From the NCBI GenBank assembly GCA_017521065.1, contig JAFXEA010000435.1, forward strand, positions 1 to 7,331: 7,331 nucleotides of DNA, written 5' to 3'. Both the position numbers and the translations under genes were made by a program. Below the pieces are notes generated by a model. That model was not told where the DNA came from and ran no database searches. It worked only from the letters and a program-made list of their open reading frames with translations. The DNA is from Kiritimatiellia bacterium (lineage in GTDB: Bacteria; Verrucomicrobiota; Kiritimatiellia; RFP12; UBA1067). Shown here piece after piece: positions 1 through 5,810 of the stretch. The stretch's first letter is position 1. The number at the start of each line of letters is the position of its first letter.

Positions 1-110
1 ACCGAGGCAAAGGCTAAAAACTCCTGATGAATACTCTTAAGGCTCTCATACTTTTCACCTGTCGTTCCATCTTCTTCAACAATAGCTCCAAAGTGATCTT
101 TATTGCCGCT
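1..110 (-). pseudogene. In-frame remainder of the second TIM-barrel glycosidase beyond its TAG stop (runs off left edge)
   Basis: Reading the minus strand straight past the TAG at 113-111, the same frame stays open for 36 codons to the window edge. It encodes residues such as GNKDHFGAIVEEDGT and EKYESLKSIHQEF. This is the kind of text expected just after the last barrel strand of a clan-A glycosidase: a short 'GAIV-DG' hairpin, then a helix with the EKY-LK-I-EF pattern. So the stop appears to interrupt a longer protein. Composition shifts here: GC is about 42% in 1-110 versus about 57% in 121-180, and G/C at third codon positions falls from about 65% (24 of the 37 codons before the stop) to about 36% (13 of 36 after it). 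It could be the true C-terminus cut off by a nonsense mutation, or sequence from a related gene joined by assembly. Confidence 0.6.
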
Positions 111-971
111 CTAGACATACCAGTAAAGACCGTGCGCACCATAGGCTGCGGTAGTATGGGCGAGGAATCGCATCTCGTCTGCGTTCGGTATACGCGGCGA
201 AGTGGGGGACGCCCGCTCGCCCACCCGCCACGTGCAGGACTGCAGACCGTTCCAGAACGGAATCCTGCGGGCGGCGGCGTTCTGCTGGATTATGCCGAGG
301 TTGAGGAAGTAATGTCCGCCGTCACCGTTGTTCTTGAAGTGGTAATGGTCATACGTCAGCAGTTCTGGCTGGAAGAGTTCGCAGAAGAGCCGCACGTGCT
401 CCCAGTAGGCGCTGATACGCTCCATGCCGAATCCCAGCACATTGTCTTTGCCGCCGACGCCGAGCTGATTGTGGTTAGCATACGTAGGAAGAAGGTTCAC
501 CCAGACCGCATGCCTGGGATCAACTGTGCGGATGAACTCCTTCTCGCGTCCGAGCGACACGAACTTCCCTACAGAAGGTTCGTCCGTAAGCTCGTAGATG
601 TAGAGCGCCGGATGGTTCTTCACGCGGTTTATGCGCTCTGCAAGCGGAGCCGTGCGCAACGGATCGCTTATATCAACCTTGTATATCACGCGGAGACCGT
701 ATTTAGCCGCCACGTCCAGCTCTTCATGCGTCTTCGCCCATACGGTGTTGAATCCGCCCTCCTTGAACTGCTTTGCCCAGAAATCGTTGATGCGCTCCTT
801 CTTCCAGAAGCAACCCGGTCCGCCATAGTAGGTGACGACAGGTTCGCCTGGATCCCATATTTCTGCGGCAGGGAGCGTCATGCCACCCATTGCCACCATG
901 GCGGCGGTCAAAGCCCAAAGTACATTCCCCTCTAATGCATTCCTCCCTGTACCATCATTTCTCATAAACAT
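111..971 (-). CDS. Exported TIM-barrel glycoside-hydrolase-like protein, ended early by TAG
   Basis: The product has 286 residues up to the TAG. I chose the ATG at 971-969 because it overlaps the upstream stop as TGATG and sits 6 nt after a perfect AGGAGG (983-978). The next ATG, 6 nt further in, is also possible. Residues 17-36 are hydrophobic and end in LPAAE, consistent with a signal peptide and export. The rest reads as a clan-A-type (beta/alpha)8 barrel. A GFNTVWAK strand lies near residue 73, AAKYGLRVIYK near 88, and ELTDEPS at 127-133 carries D130-E131, the typical acid/base Asp-Glu-Pro. LLTYDHYHF (204-212) is the beta6 'D-x-Y' motif. On beta7 (about 238-247) there is Gln244 and no Glu, so the usual retaining nucleophile is not visible. 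Its architecture resembles the barrel of the upstream gene, but the residue sequence is divergent. The exact GH family and substrate are not recognised. Sequence after the stop continues in frame. Confidence 0.8.
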   Translation of the reverse strand: MFMRNDGTGRNALEGNVLWALTAAMVAMGGMTLPAAEIWDPGEPVVTYYGGPGCFWKKERINDFWAKQFKEGGFNTVWAKTHEELDVAAKYGLRVIYKVDISDPLRTAPLAERINRVKNHPALYIYELTDEPSVGKFVSLGREKEFIRTVDPRHAVWVNLLPTYANHNQLGVGGKDNVLGFGMERISAYWEHVRLFCELFQPELLTYDHYHFKNNGDGGHYFLNLGIIQQNAAARRIPFWNGLQSCTWRVGERASPTSPRIPNADEMRFLAHTTAAYGAHGLYWYV

Positions 972-3343
972 CACCGACCTCCTGCATTGTCGTCCAAGCA
1001 ATAGACATGGAATCCGATCGGACCGAATTCGTCCTCGAGAACACCGCCCGGACATTTCACCTTGCGGTTTTCACGCATCGCTTCGGCGGTCTCGCCGACG
1101 GCATCGATGCGGAAACGAACCTTGACGTTCTCCATTGTCGCATTGACCGCGATCAAGTACGCGTTGCCGCCATGCCGCTTCAGGAGATATGTGATGGTCG
1201 GCCCACCGAGTTTGTTGCTTCTCGGACCACTCACAACTTCAACTGACGGTTGAACTCCGGTGCGTTCAAGAAGCGCGGGCGACAGCTCCTTTATCCATGT
1301 GGCGAGTTCGCACATATCCTTCCAACGATCTGGCGCGGAGGTCATGCCCTCGTTGTGTGCCTTGCGCTTCTTGTCGTAAAAGCCGCCATATGTGTACCAA
1401 GTGATGCCGTTTGCTTCGTTGGCGAGTGCTGCAAAGCTCGTGGCGAAAAGCTGCTGTTTGGACGGGAAATGCTGCCAGCCGAGCCAGCCCTTGAACCACT
1501 GCATGATCGGCCAGACCGAACGTTTCCTGCCATCGCCGAAATCACGCATCTCACGATGCACGCCCTGCATGTCGCGGATGGTAACCGCCACGCATATCGC
1601 GTCGCGGGGATCGCCCTCCCATCCAAGCACCGGATATATTTCCGGCATGAACACATCCGCACCTGTCACATACGGCGCAAAGTTGGATATCTCCCTGTTC
1701 GAGAAAATCACATCCGCCTGACAGGTGATGCGCGTTGGATCGACCGCCTTCAATGAGTTGTGGTAGCAAAGCAGCTCTTCAGGCTTTGTGTTTATGCTTG
1801 TGTCGTCACCGATGTACCAAGACAGAATCTCAGGATTGTTGCGCCCTTTTTCGAAAAAGTTCTTGTGCATGTGACGACCGCCAACCCAAAGTTTGAACCC
1901 ATACTTGCGTGCAGCGGCAAGGAATTCATTATCCCAGGTGTTGTCGTACGTGTGCGCAAAGTTGAATCCCGCCGCCTTCAGCCCCTCGAACGCGACATCA
2001 TAATCCATTCCGTTGAATTCGCGTTTGCACACTCCATATGCACCGATCGGGAAAAACGGTTTGCCGCCCACGAGCACCATGCCGTCGTCGCGCAAGGCAA
2101 CCTTCGGAACGTCTGGAACTTCCCCGATGAAGAAGGCGAGCCGATTGGTGTAGCTGTTGCCGTGCATGTCGGCAGCGACCACACCGACAGAGTGAAGTCC
2201 ATCTTTCCATGATGGCATTACGCCCGACTGAACCAAAACATCACCTTCGCGGACGAAAGTCGCCGTCATGTCCTTCCCGTCAACGGACACCTTCACCGAA
2301 CGCCAATCGACGCATGATTCATCGGAAAGCTTCAGCCGCAGACGTTCCGACCTGTCTTTCGTAGGAGTCTTGCTTACGACAACAATCCTTGGAGCTATCT
2401 TGTCCTTCAGTGGCATCCAGTTGCGGTCGACAACATTTCCGATGCGCACCTCCTTCAACAGAGGAGTCCTGTCGGACGAAGAAAGGAGCTGCGCTTCATA
2501 CTGCACATATGGGAACTTTGCATCAAATGGTTTCGTGTAGAATGATTCCGACGTACCGTCAGGACCGACAAAGGAAGCCGCAAAAAGCGACTTCGCGTCA
2601 ACACCGCCACGTATGCGAAAACGCACGGACGTCCCTTTCGGGGTTTCAGCCTTCCATGAGATGCGTCCGCCCTTGCGGATGGAGGAAACTAACCGGCCCT
2701 CATCTAGATACACGGGAGAACCGACGGAAAACGACATCTCAATGTTGCGATAGATTACCTGCTCTCCGACGCCAACATCCGGTTTGTCGCAACCGAACTG
2801 GACAGCGACCTCTTTCGCTCCAGTCGGGACATCTGCCGACGTGCGTATCCGTACGGTCCCCGCCTTTTCCACCTGATAGCACATAGAGGCGTGAGGCATC
2901 GCCTTGCCATCCGCACCGTACCAATGGAAAATGTTATTCCAGCCGACCACCTTGCCGTCCGTCTCGGGAAGTGCGCAAGGCGAAGTCATCACAAAAGACA
3001 GGAAGCACTGTTTTGCGCCTTTCGGCACGGCGATGCGAGGCGAAACCGTACGCCAGGCCGTATCGCATTTCCCTGTGGGGCCGCCGATGCAAAGAACCTG
3101 TACGCCATCAACAACCTTGCCCGGCTCGATCTTCTGCCGGTTCATGTAGTTGACGCACTTCCATCCATCCCACGGCAGATTCACCGGATTGCGTCCGGTT
3201 TCAAGGCACGTCAACGCCTGACGCTTGATGCATATGCCGTCGCATGAAGCAAAAGTTGCGCCTGCCTCATGAGCCTTTACGGACAACGCACTGCATACGG
3301 CAACAACAGACATTGCCGCCGAAAAAAGAACTGTTGATCGCAT
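971..3343 (-). CDS. Exported multi-domain TIM-barrel glycoside-hydrolase-like protein
   Basis: The product has 790 residues from the ATG at 3343. An in-frame ATG 11 codons upstream (3376) is rejected: it would add a charged stretch before the signal peptide and lies almost at the predicted transcription start. Residues 1-24 form a signal peptide ending SVKA. About 25-205 is a Cys-rich beta-type region (ten Cys between 34 and 185, possible disulfides). About 210-305 is a beta-sandwich ending RTPLLKEVRIG. About 315-408 looks like an Ig-like domain (DGLHSVGVVAADMHGN). The barrel starts at about 415 (VGGKPFFPIGAYGV), and a beta-rich C-terminal domain follows at about 698-790. At the acid/base position of the barrel the protein has IGDDTS (D513-D514) instead of the usual Asp-Glu-Pro. 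Beta6 shows FMPEIYP (E568), and beta7 PIMQWF has Gln615 where clan-A retaining enzymes have Glu. It is probably a periplasmic or outer-surface carbohydrate-active protein. Family and substrate are not recognised, and activity is uncertain given these residues. Confidence 0.85.
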   Translation of the reverse strand: MRSTVLFSAAMSVVAVCSALSVKAHEAGATFASCDGICIKRQALTCLETGRNPVNLPWDGWKCVNYMNRQKIEPGKVVDGVQVLCIGGPTGKCDTAWRTVSPRIAVPKGAKQCFLSFVMTSPCALPETDGKVVGWNNIFHWYGADGKAMPHASMCYQVEKAGTVRIRTSADVPTGAKEVAVQFGCDKPDVGVGEQVIYRNIEMSFSVGSPVYLDEGRLVSSIRKGGRISWKAETPKGTSVRFRIRGGVDAKSLFAASFVGPDGTSESFYTKPFDAKFPYVQYEAQLLSSSDRTPLLKEVRIGNVVDRNWMPLKDKIAPRIVVVSKTPTKDRSERLRLKLSDESCVDWRSVKVSVDGKDMTATFVREGDVLVQSGVMPSWKDGLHSVGVVAADMHGNSYTNRLAFFIGEVPDVPKVALRDDGMVLVGGKPFFPIGAYGVCKREFNGMDYDVAFEGLKAAGFNFAHTYDNTWDNEFLAAARKYGFKLWVGGRHMHKNFFEKGRNNPEILSWYIGDDTSINTKPEELLCYHNSLKAVDPTRITCQADVIFSNREISNFAPYVTGADVFMPEIYPVLGWEGDPRDAICVAVTIRDMQGVHREMRDFGDGRKRSVWPIMQWFKGWLGWQHFPSKQQLFATSFAALANEANGITWYTYGGFYDKKRKAHNEGMTSAPDRWKDMCELATWIKELSPALLERTGVQPSVEVVSGPRSNKLGGPTITYLLKRHGGNAYLIAVNATMENVKVRFRIDAVGETAEAMRENRKVKCPGGVLEDEFGPIGFHVYCLDDNAGGR
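977..983 (-). promoter_or_regulatory. Ribosome binding site AGGAGGT inside the end of the upstream gene
   Basis: AGGAGGT on the minus strand lies within the last codons of the 790-residue gene, 5-6 nt before the ATG at 971. The TGA of the upstream gene (973-971) and this ATG overlap as TGATG. This arrangement points to translational coupling of the two glycosidase genes in one transcript, and it decides the start chosen for the downstream gene. Confidence 0.8.
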
Positions 3344-3360
3344 GCTGATTTCTCTCTTCC

Positions 3361-3365
3361 CCTCC
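3361..3365 (-). promoter_or_regulatory. GGAGG in the leader of the 790-residue gene (poorly spaced)
   Basis: GGAGG lies 17 nt before the ATG at 3343, too far for an ideal Shine-Dalgarno site. A purine-rich GGAAGAGAGA follows (3360-3351), ending 7 nt before the ATG, and may be the actual weak ribosome contact. Neither supports the upstream ATG at 3376, because both lie downstream of it. Translation initiation of this gene therefore looks weaker than that of the coupled gene behind it. Confidence 0.35.
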
Positions 3366-3385
3366 AATGTTTCCAAACAGAGAGA

Positions 3386-3413
3386 AATATACCAAAATCA
3401 TTTTTTTTTTCAA
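3386..3413 (-). promoter_or_regulatory. Sigma70-type promoter of the two-gene glycosidase operon
   Basis: On the minus strand, TTGAAA (3413-3408) is followed by a 16-nt spacer and TATATT (3391-3386). Transcription would start near 3379, giving an untranslated leader of about 35 nt before the ATG at 3343. The -35 box and the first part of the spacer are made of an unbroken run of ten A (3410-3401). The hexamers match the consensus well, and the site lies in a non-coding gap, so this is a good candidate, though prediction by eye only. Confidence 0.65.
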
Positions 3414-3508
3414 GGGAAACTTGTGCGATCATTGCTTTAAACATGGCGTGCGCCGCATCCGAAGGAAACGGGACACTCGACATACAGCGCACGCAGACAG
3501 ACAAGGCT

Positions 3509-3533
3509 CCGGTGCCACCATGGGCGGCACCGG
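3509..3533 (-). terminator. thrC: GC-rich hairpin after thrC, possible terminator
   Basis: CCGGTGCC (3509-3516) and GGCACCGG (3526-3533) form a perfect 8-bp inverted repeat around a 9-nt loop. The hairpin begins 16 nt after the thrC stop codon. On the minus strand it is followed by CTTGTCTGTCT, which is T-rich but not a clean U-tract, so intrinsic termination may be weak. The position, between the end of thrC and the promoter of the glycosidase operon, fits a terminator separating two transcription units. Confidence 0.5.
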
Positions 3534-3549
3534 CTCCACAAGTTGAGCG

Positions 3550-4947
3550 TCAGAAAATCTCACGGACTGCATCGTCGATTCCGCCGACATCGACCACCTT
3601 GTCCTGCGTGACAGGGGCAGTCTCGAGCGCGGCGAAGGCAGGCGGTGGATTGTCCAGCACGTCTGCGCCGAAAGCGCGCTGACACGTCTCGGGGAACTTG
3701 TACGGCGTGGCGGTCGCGGCGATGACGCACGGAGCTCCGTCCGGAAGACCAAGCTTGCGGGCGACAGCCGTTGCGACGGCGGTATGCGGATCAAGCACAT
3801 AGCCGCAAGCTTCGCGCATGCGGCGCATCTCGACCTCGGTCTCCTCGGGCGTGGCGACGCCGCCGGAGAAATCGGCGAAGAGCCTGGCCTTTGCGGCATC
3901 ATTCAGCTCGTAGCGTCCCTTCTCCGCGAAATCCTTCATGAGACGGGCGACTTCACCGCTGTCGCCATCGTTGAGGATCCAAAGCAGACGCTCCACATTT
4001 GAGGACTTGCGGATATCCATGGATGGCGAGTTCGTGACGGTGAAGCTCTCGCCCGGATCGTAAACGCCGGTCGCGACGAAACGCGCAAGCACGTCATTCA
4101 CGTTGGATGCGCACACGAACTTGCGAATCGGTGCGCCAAGCATCTTCGCATAGTAGGCGGCGAGAATGTTGCCGAAGTTGCCGGATGGCACAACGACATC
4201 GAACGCCCCCTTGTCCGCAAGACGCGCCGCTGCCAACAGGTAGTAGCCGATCTGCGGAACGAGACGCCCCGTGTTGATGGAGTTGGCCGAGGAAAGAAGA
4301 GTGCCGGCCTTTTCGGCCTCTGCGCGGAACGCCTCGTCGGCGAAAATACGCTTGACCGCAGCCTGCGCATCATCGAAGTTGCCGCGGATCGCAATTCCAT
4401 GGACGTTCTTCGCGGTCGGCGTGGTCATCTGGAGACGCTGGACGCGGGACGTTCCCACGTTCGGGAAGAATACTGCGATCTCAACGCCCGGAACGTCGCC
4501 GAAGCCAGCCATTGCGGCTGAACCCGTATCCCCGGAGGTTGCGGTGAGAATCAGCACCTTGCGTCCGTCGGCGAGCTTCTTTGCGGAAGCCGCCATCAGC
4601 ACAGGGAGAACCGAAAGCGCAACATCCTTGAACGCACCAGTCGGGCCTTGGAAAAGCTCAAGTATCTGAAGTCCATCCGCCTCTACGAGCGGAATGGGAT
4701 TCTCTGCGGGGAACTTCGCAAGAAGGTTCGCGATCGCATCCTCGCGCACTTCTGCGGGAATGTCGTCGAAGATAGCTCCAAGCGCAAGACGCTCCGCGTC
4801 CGCAAGGCTCTTTATGGACGCGATGGCCGACGGATCGAGCGGTTTCACGCTCTTTGGCACATAAAGACCGCCATCCGGCGCAAGGCCGCGCAATACGGTA
4901 TAAAGCGAATCCGCCTCGACATTGGAACGAGTGCTGGTGAATTTCAT
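3550..4947 (-). CDS. thrC: Threonine synthase
   Basis: This is a 465-residue cytoplasmic PLP enzyme that converts O-phospho-L-homoserine and water to L-threonine and phosphate, the last step of threonine synthesis. It starts MKFTSTR, with N-DGGLYVP at about 25-31, both typical of the family. GPTGAFKD (101-108) carries the PLP Schiff-base lysine K107. ATSGDTGSAA (136-145) lies in the active site. PSGNFGN (254-260) is the glycine-rich loop that binds the cofactor phosphate, followed by SNVND (281-285) and SPSMDI (307-312). The length and conserved segments match the E. coli/yeast-type class, and no residue looks missing. The ATG at 4947 has GGAGG (4962-4958) 10 nt upstream. It lies 44 nt behind pyrF with no visible promoter between, so it probably depends on the pyrF transcript. 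It ends in TGA, with a hairpin downstream. Confidence 0.96.
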   Translation of the reverse strand: MKFTSTRSNVEADSLYTVLRGLAPDGGLYVPKSVKPLDPSAIASIKSLADAERLALGAIFDDIPAEVREDAIANLLAKFPAENPIPLVEADGLQILELFQGPTGAFKDVALSVLPVLMAASAKKLADGRKVLILTATSGDTGSAAMAGFGDVPGVEIAVFFPNVGTSRVQRLQMTTPTAKNVHGIAIRGNFDDAQAAVKRIFADEAFRAEAEKAGTLLSSANSINTGRLVPQIGYYLLAAARLADKGAFDVVVPSGNFGNILAAYYAKMLGAPIRKFVCASNVNDVLARFVATGVYDPGESFTVTNSPSMDIRKSSNVERLLWILNDGDSGEVARLMKDFAEKGRYELNDAAKARLFADFSGGVATPEETEVEMRRMREACGYVLDPHTAVATAVARKLGLPDGAPCVIAATATPYKFPETCQRAFGADVLDNPPPAFAALETAPVTQDKVVDVGGIDDAVREIF

Positions 4948-4957
4948 TTCAGAAAAG

Positions 4958-4962
4958 CCTCC
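4958..4962 (-). promoter_or_regulatory. thrC: Ribosome binding site of thrC
   Basis: GGAGG lies 10 nt before the thrC ATG, in the 44-nt gap after pyrF. It fixes the thrC start at 4947, and the conserved MKFTSTR start of the protein agrees. Confidence 0.75.
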
Positions 4963-4991
4963 ATTGAAAATCTTGAAACGTGATGGTACGA

Positions 4992-5684
4992 TTAGCCCAT
5001 CTCGGCACGGATTGCGAGTGCGGCGGCAACCGGATCCTCGGCGGCAAGTATGGGACGCCCCACCACCAGGTGCGTCGCGCCGTCACGAACGGCGTCCGCC
5101 GGAGTCGCGACACGCTTCTGGTCGCCGACCGCAGCACCGGCAGGACGCACACCGGGCGTGATGAAAAGCGTACCGGCCTTGAGAGCCTTCGAAAGTTCGC
5201 CGACCTCCTTCGGGGAGCAGACCAATCCGTCCGCACCGTTCGAGGTCGCAAAGGAAGCCATCGCCCTGACCTGCTCGGCGGGGGTGCGCCCCACAATGCC
5301 GACATCGGCAAGATCGCTCTGGTCGAGGGACGTAAGAACAGTCACCGCAAGGATCTTGGGAGCCGCCGCGCCAAACGCCGCCGCCGCATCCGCCGCCGCG
5401 CGGATCATCGCCTTGCCGCCGACGGAGTGGATGGTCATGAGATCTACGCCAAGCTTGCCGCCGGAGGTGACTGCACGTTCGACCGTGCGCGGAATGTCGT
5501 GGAACTTGAGATCGAGGAACACCTTCTTGCCGAGGTCCTTCACTGCCTTGACCACATCAGGCCCCTCCGCCGTATAAAGCTCAAGACCAATCTTGTAGAA
5601 ACCGACCGCATCACCGATCAGTTACACCTTCTCAACCGCCTCTTCCCTGGTCTGGACATCCAAGGCTACGATCAACTCCGCCAT
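4992..5684 (-). pseudogene. pyrF: Orotidine 5'-phosphate decarboxylase with an in-frame TAA at codon 21
   Basis: OMP decarboxylase converts OMP to UMP and CO2, the last step of pyrimidine nucleotide synthesis. From the ATG at 5684 (AAAGGAG 7 nt upstream) to the TAA at 4994-4992 the frame is 230 codons plus stop, normal for the family. Codon 21 (5624-5622) is TAA. Residues on both sides are well conserved and in register: ELIVALDV with D9 before it, then GDAVGFYKIGLEL with K31, VFLDLKFHDIP with the catalytic D58-K60-D63 set, TPGVRP (176-181) and VVGRPI (206-211) for phosphate binding. A single base change (for example from AAA, GAA or CAA) would restore a full gene. Restarting at GTG codon 44 (5555) would lose D9 and K31, so a useful product is unlikely. 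It is either a genuine recent nonsense mutation or a sequence error. It heads an operon with thrC. Confidence 0.93.
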
Positions 5685-5691
5685 TTCAATT

Positions 5692-5698
5692 CTCCTTT
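5692..5698 (-). promoter_or_regulatory. pyrF: Ribosome binding site of pyrF
   Basis: AAAGGAG on the minus strand is 7 nt before the ATG at 5684-5682. It shows that the true pyrF start lies upstream of the internal TAA, so the open frame beginning downstream of that TAA is not the native gene. Confidence 0.85.
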
Positions 5699-5726
5699 AG
5701 ATTCTTAAATCCAACAATGAGACTCT

Positions 5727-5735
5727 ATTATACCA
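5727..5735 (-). promoter_or_regulatory. pyrF: Extended -10 promoter proximal to pyrF
   Basis: TGGTATAAT on the minus strand is a perfect TATAAT (5732-5727) with the TGn extension (5735-5733). No good -35 box is seen at 17 nt, as is common for extended -10 promoters. Transcription would start near 5720, about 36 nt before the pyrF ATG. The short leader shows no attenuator or riboswitch fold by eye. Confidence 0.65.
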
Positions 5736-5759
5736 TAATCGGAGCGATGGGAACTGCAC

Positions 5760-5788
5760 AATATAGCAAGGCGGATGTCATAAATCAA
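5760..5788 (-). promoter_or_regulatory. pyrF: Second, upstream promoter candidate for pyrF-thrC
   Basis: TTGATT (5788-5783), a 17-nt spacer and TATATT (5765-5760) on the minus strand form a plausible sigma70 site. It lies between the end of the GH123-type gene and the TGGTATAAT site. Its -10 box matches that of the glycosidase operon promoter. It may act together with the proximal promoter. Confidence 0.4.
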
Positions 5789-5810
5789 TTTGGTTGGCTA
5801 GTTTCTGGTT

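Noticed and set aside
110..115. TCTAGA at the TAG stop as a cloning-site scar
   Set aside because: The same hexamer occurs inside the intact 790-residue gene near 2703, and no vector or linker sequence is seen, so chance is enough.
27..935. Long plus-strand open frame opposite the second barrel gene
   Set aside because: No ribosome site and no recognisable protein motifs. It lies antisense to a clear glycosidase with a signal peptide and DEP motif and is explained by GC-rich codon bias.
972..1055. Start of the second barrel protein at 1055
   Set aside because: It would overlap the upstream gene by 85 nt and add an Arg-rich stretch before the signal peptide. The ATG at 971 has a perfect AGGAGG and a TGATG overlap.
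3344..3376. Start of the 790-residue protein 11 codons upstream at 3376
   Set aside because: It would put METLEGKREIS before the signal peptide and leave almost no leader after the predicted transcription start. The ATG at 3343 directly precedes a good signal peptide.
4992..5555. A short functional pyrF starting at GTG 5555
   Set aside because: It would lack D9 and K31 of the active site and has no clear ribosome site. The true start at 5684 is marked by AAAGGAG and conserved N-terminal sequence.
4944..5684. Recoding of TAA/TAG as sense codons, suggested by in-frame stops in two genes and TGA ending the other genes
   Set aside because: thrC and the 790-residue gene contain no in-frame TAA or TAG. 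pyrF ends at its normal length with TAA, and reading on would add 15 unrelated residues through the thrC ribosome site. Two isolated nonsense codons fit mutation or error better.
5685..5810. Riboswitch or attenuator in the pyrF leader
   Set aside because: Only about 36 nt lie between the proximal transcription start and the ATG. No stable hairpin plus U-tract is visible.
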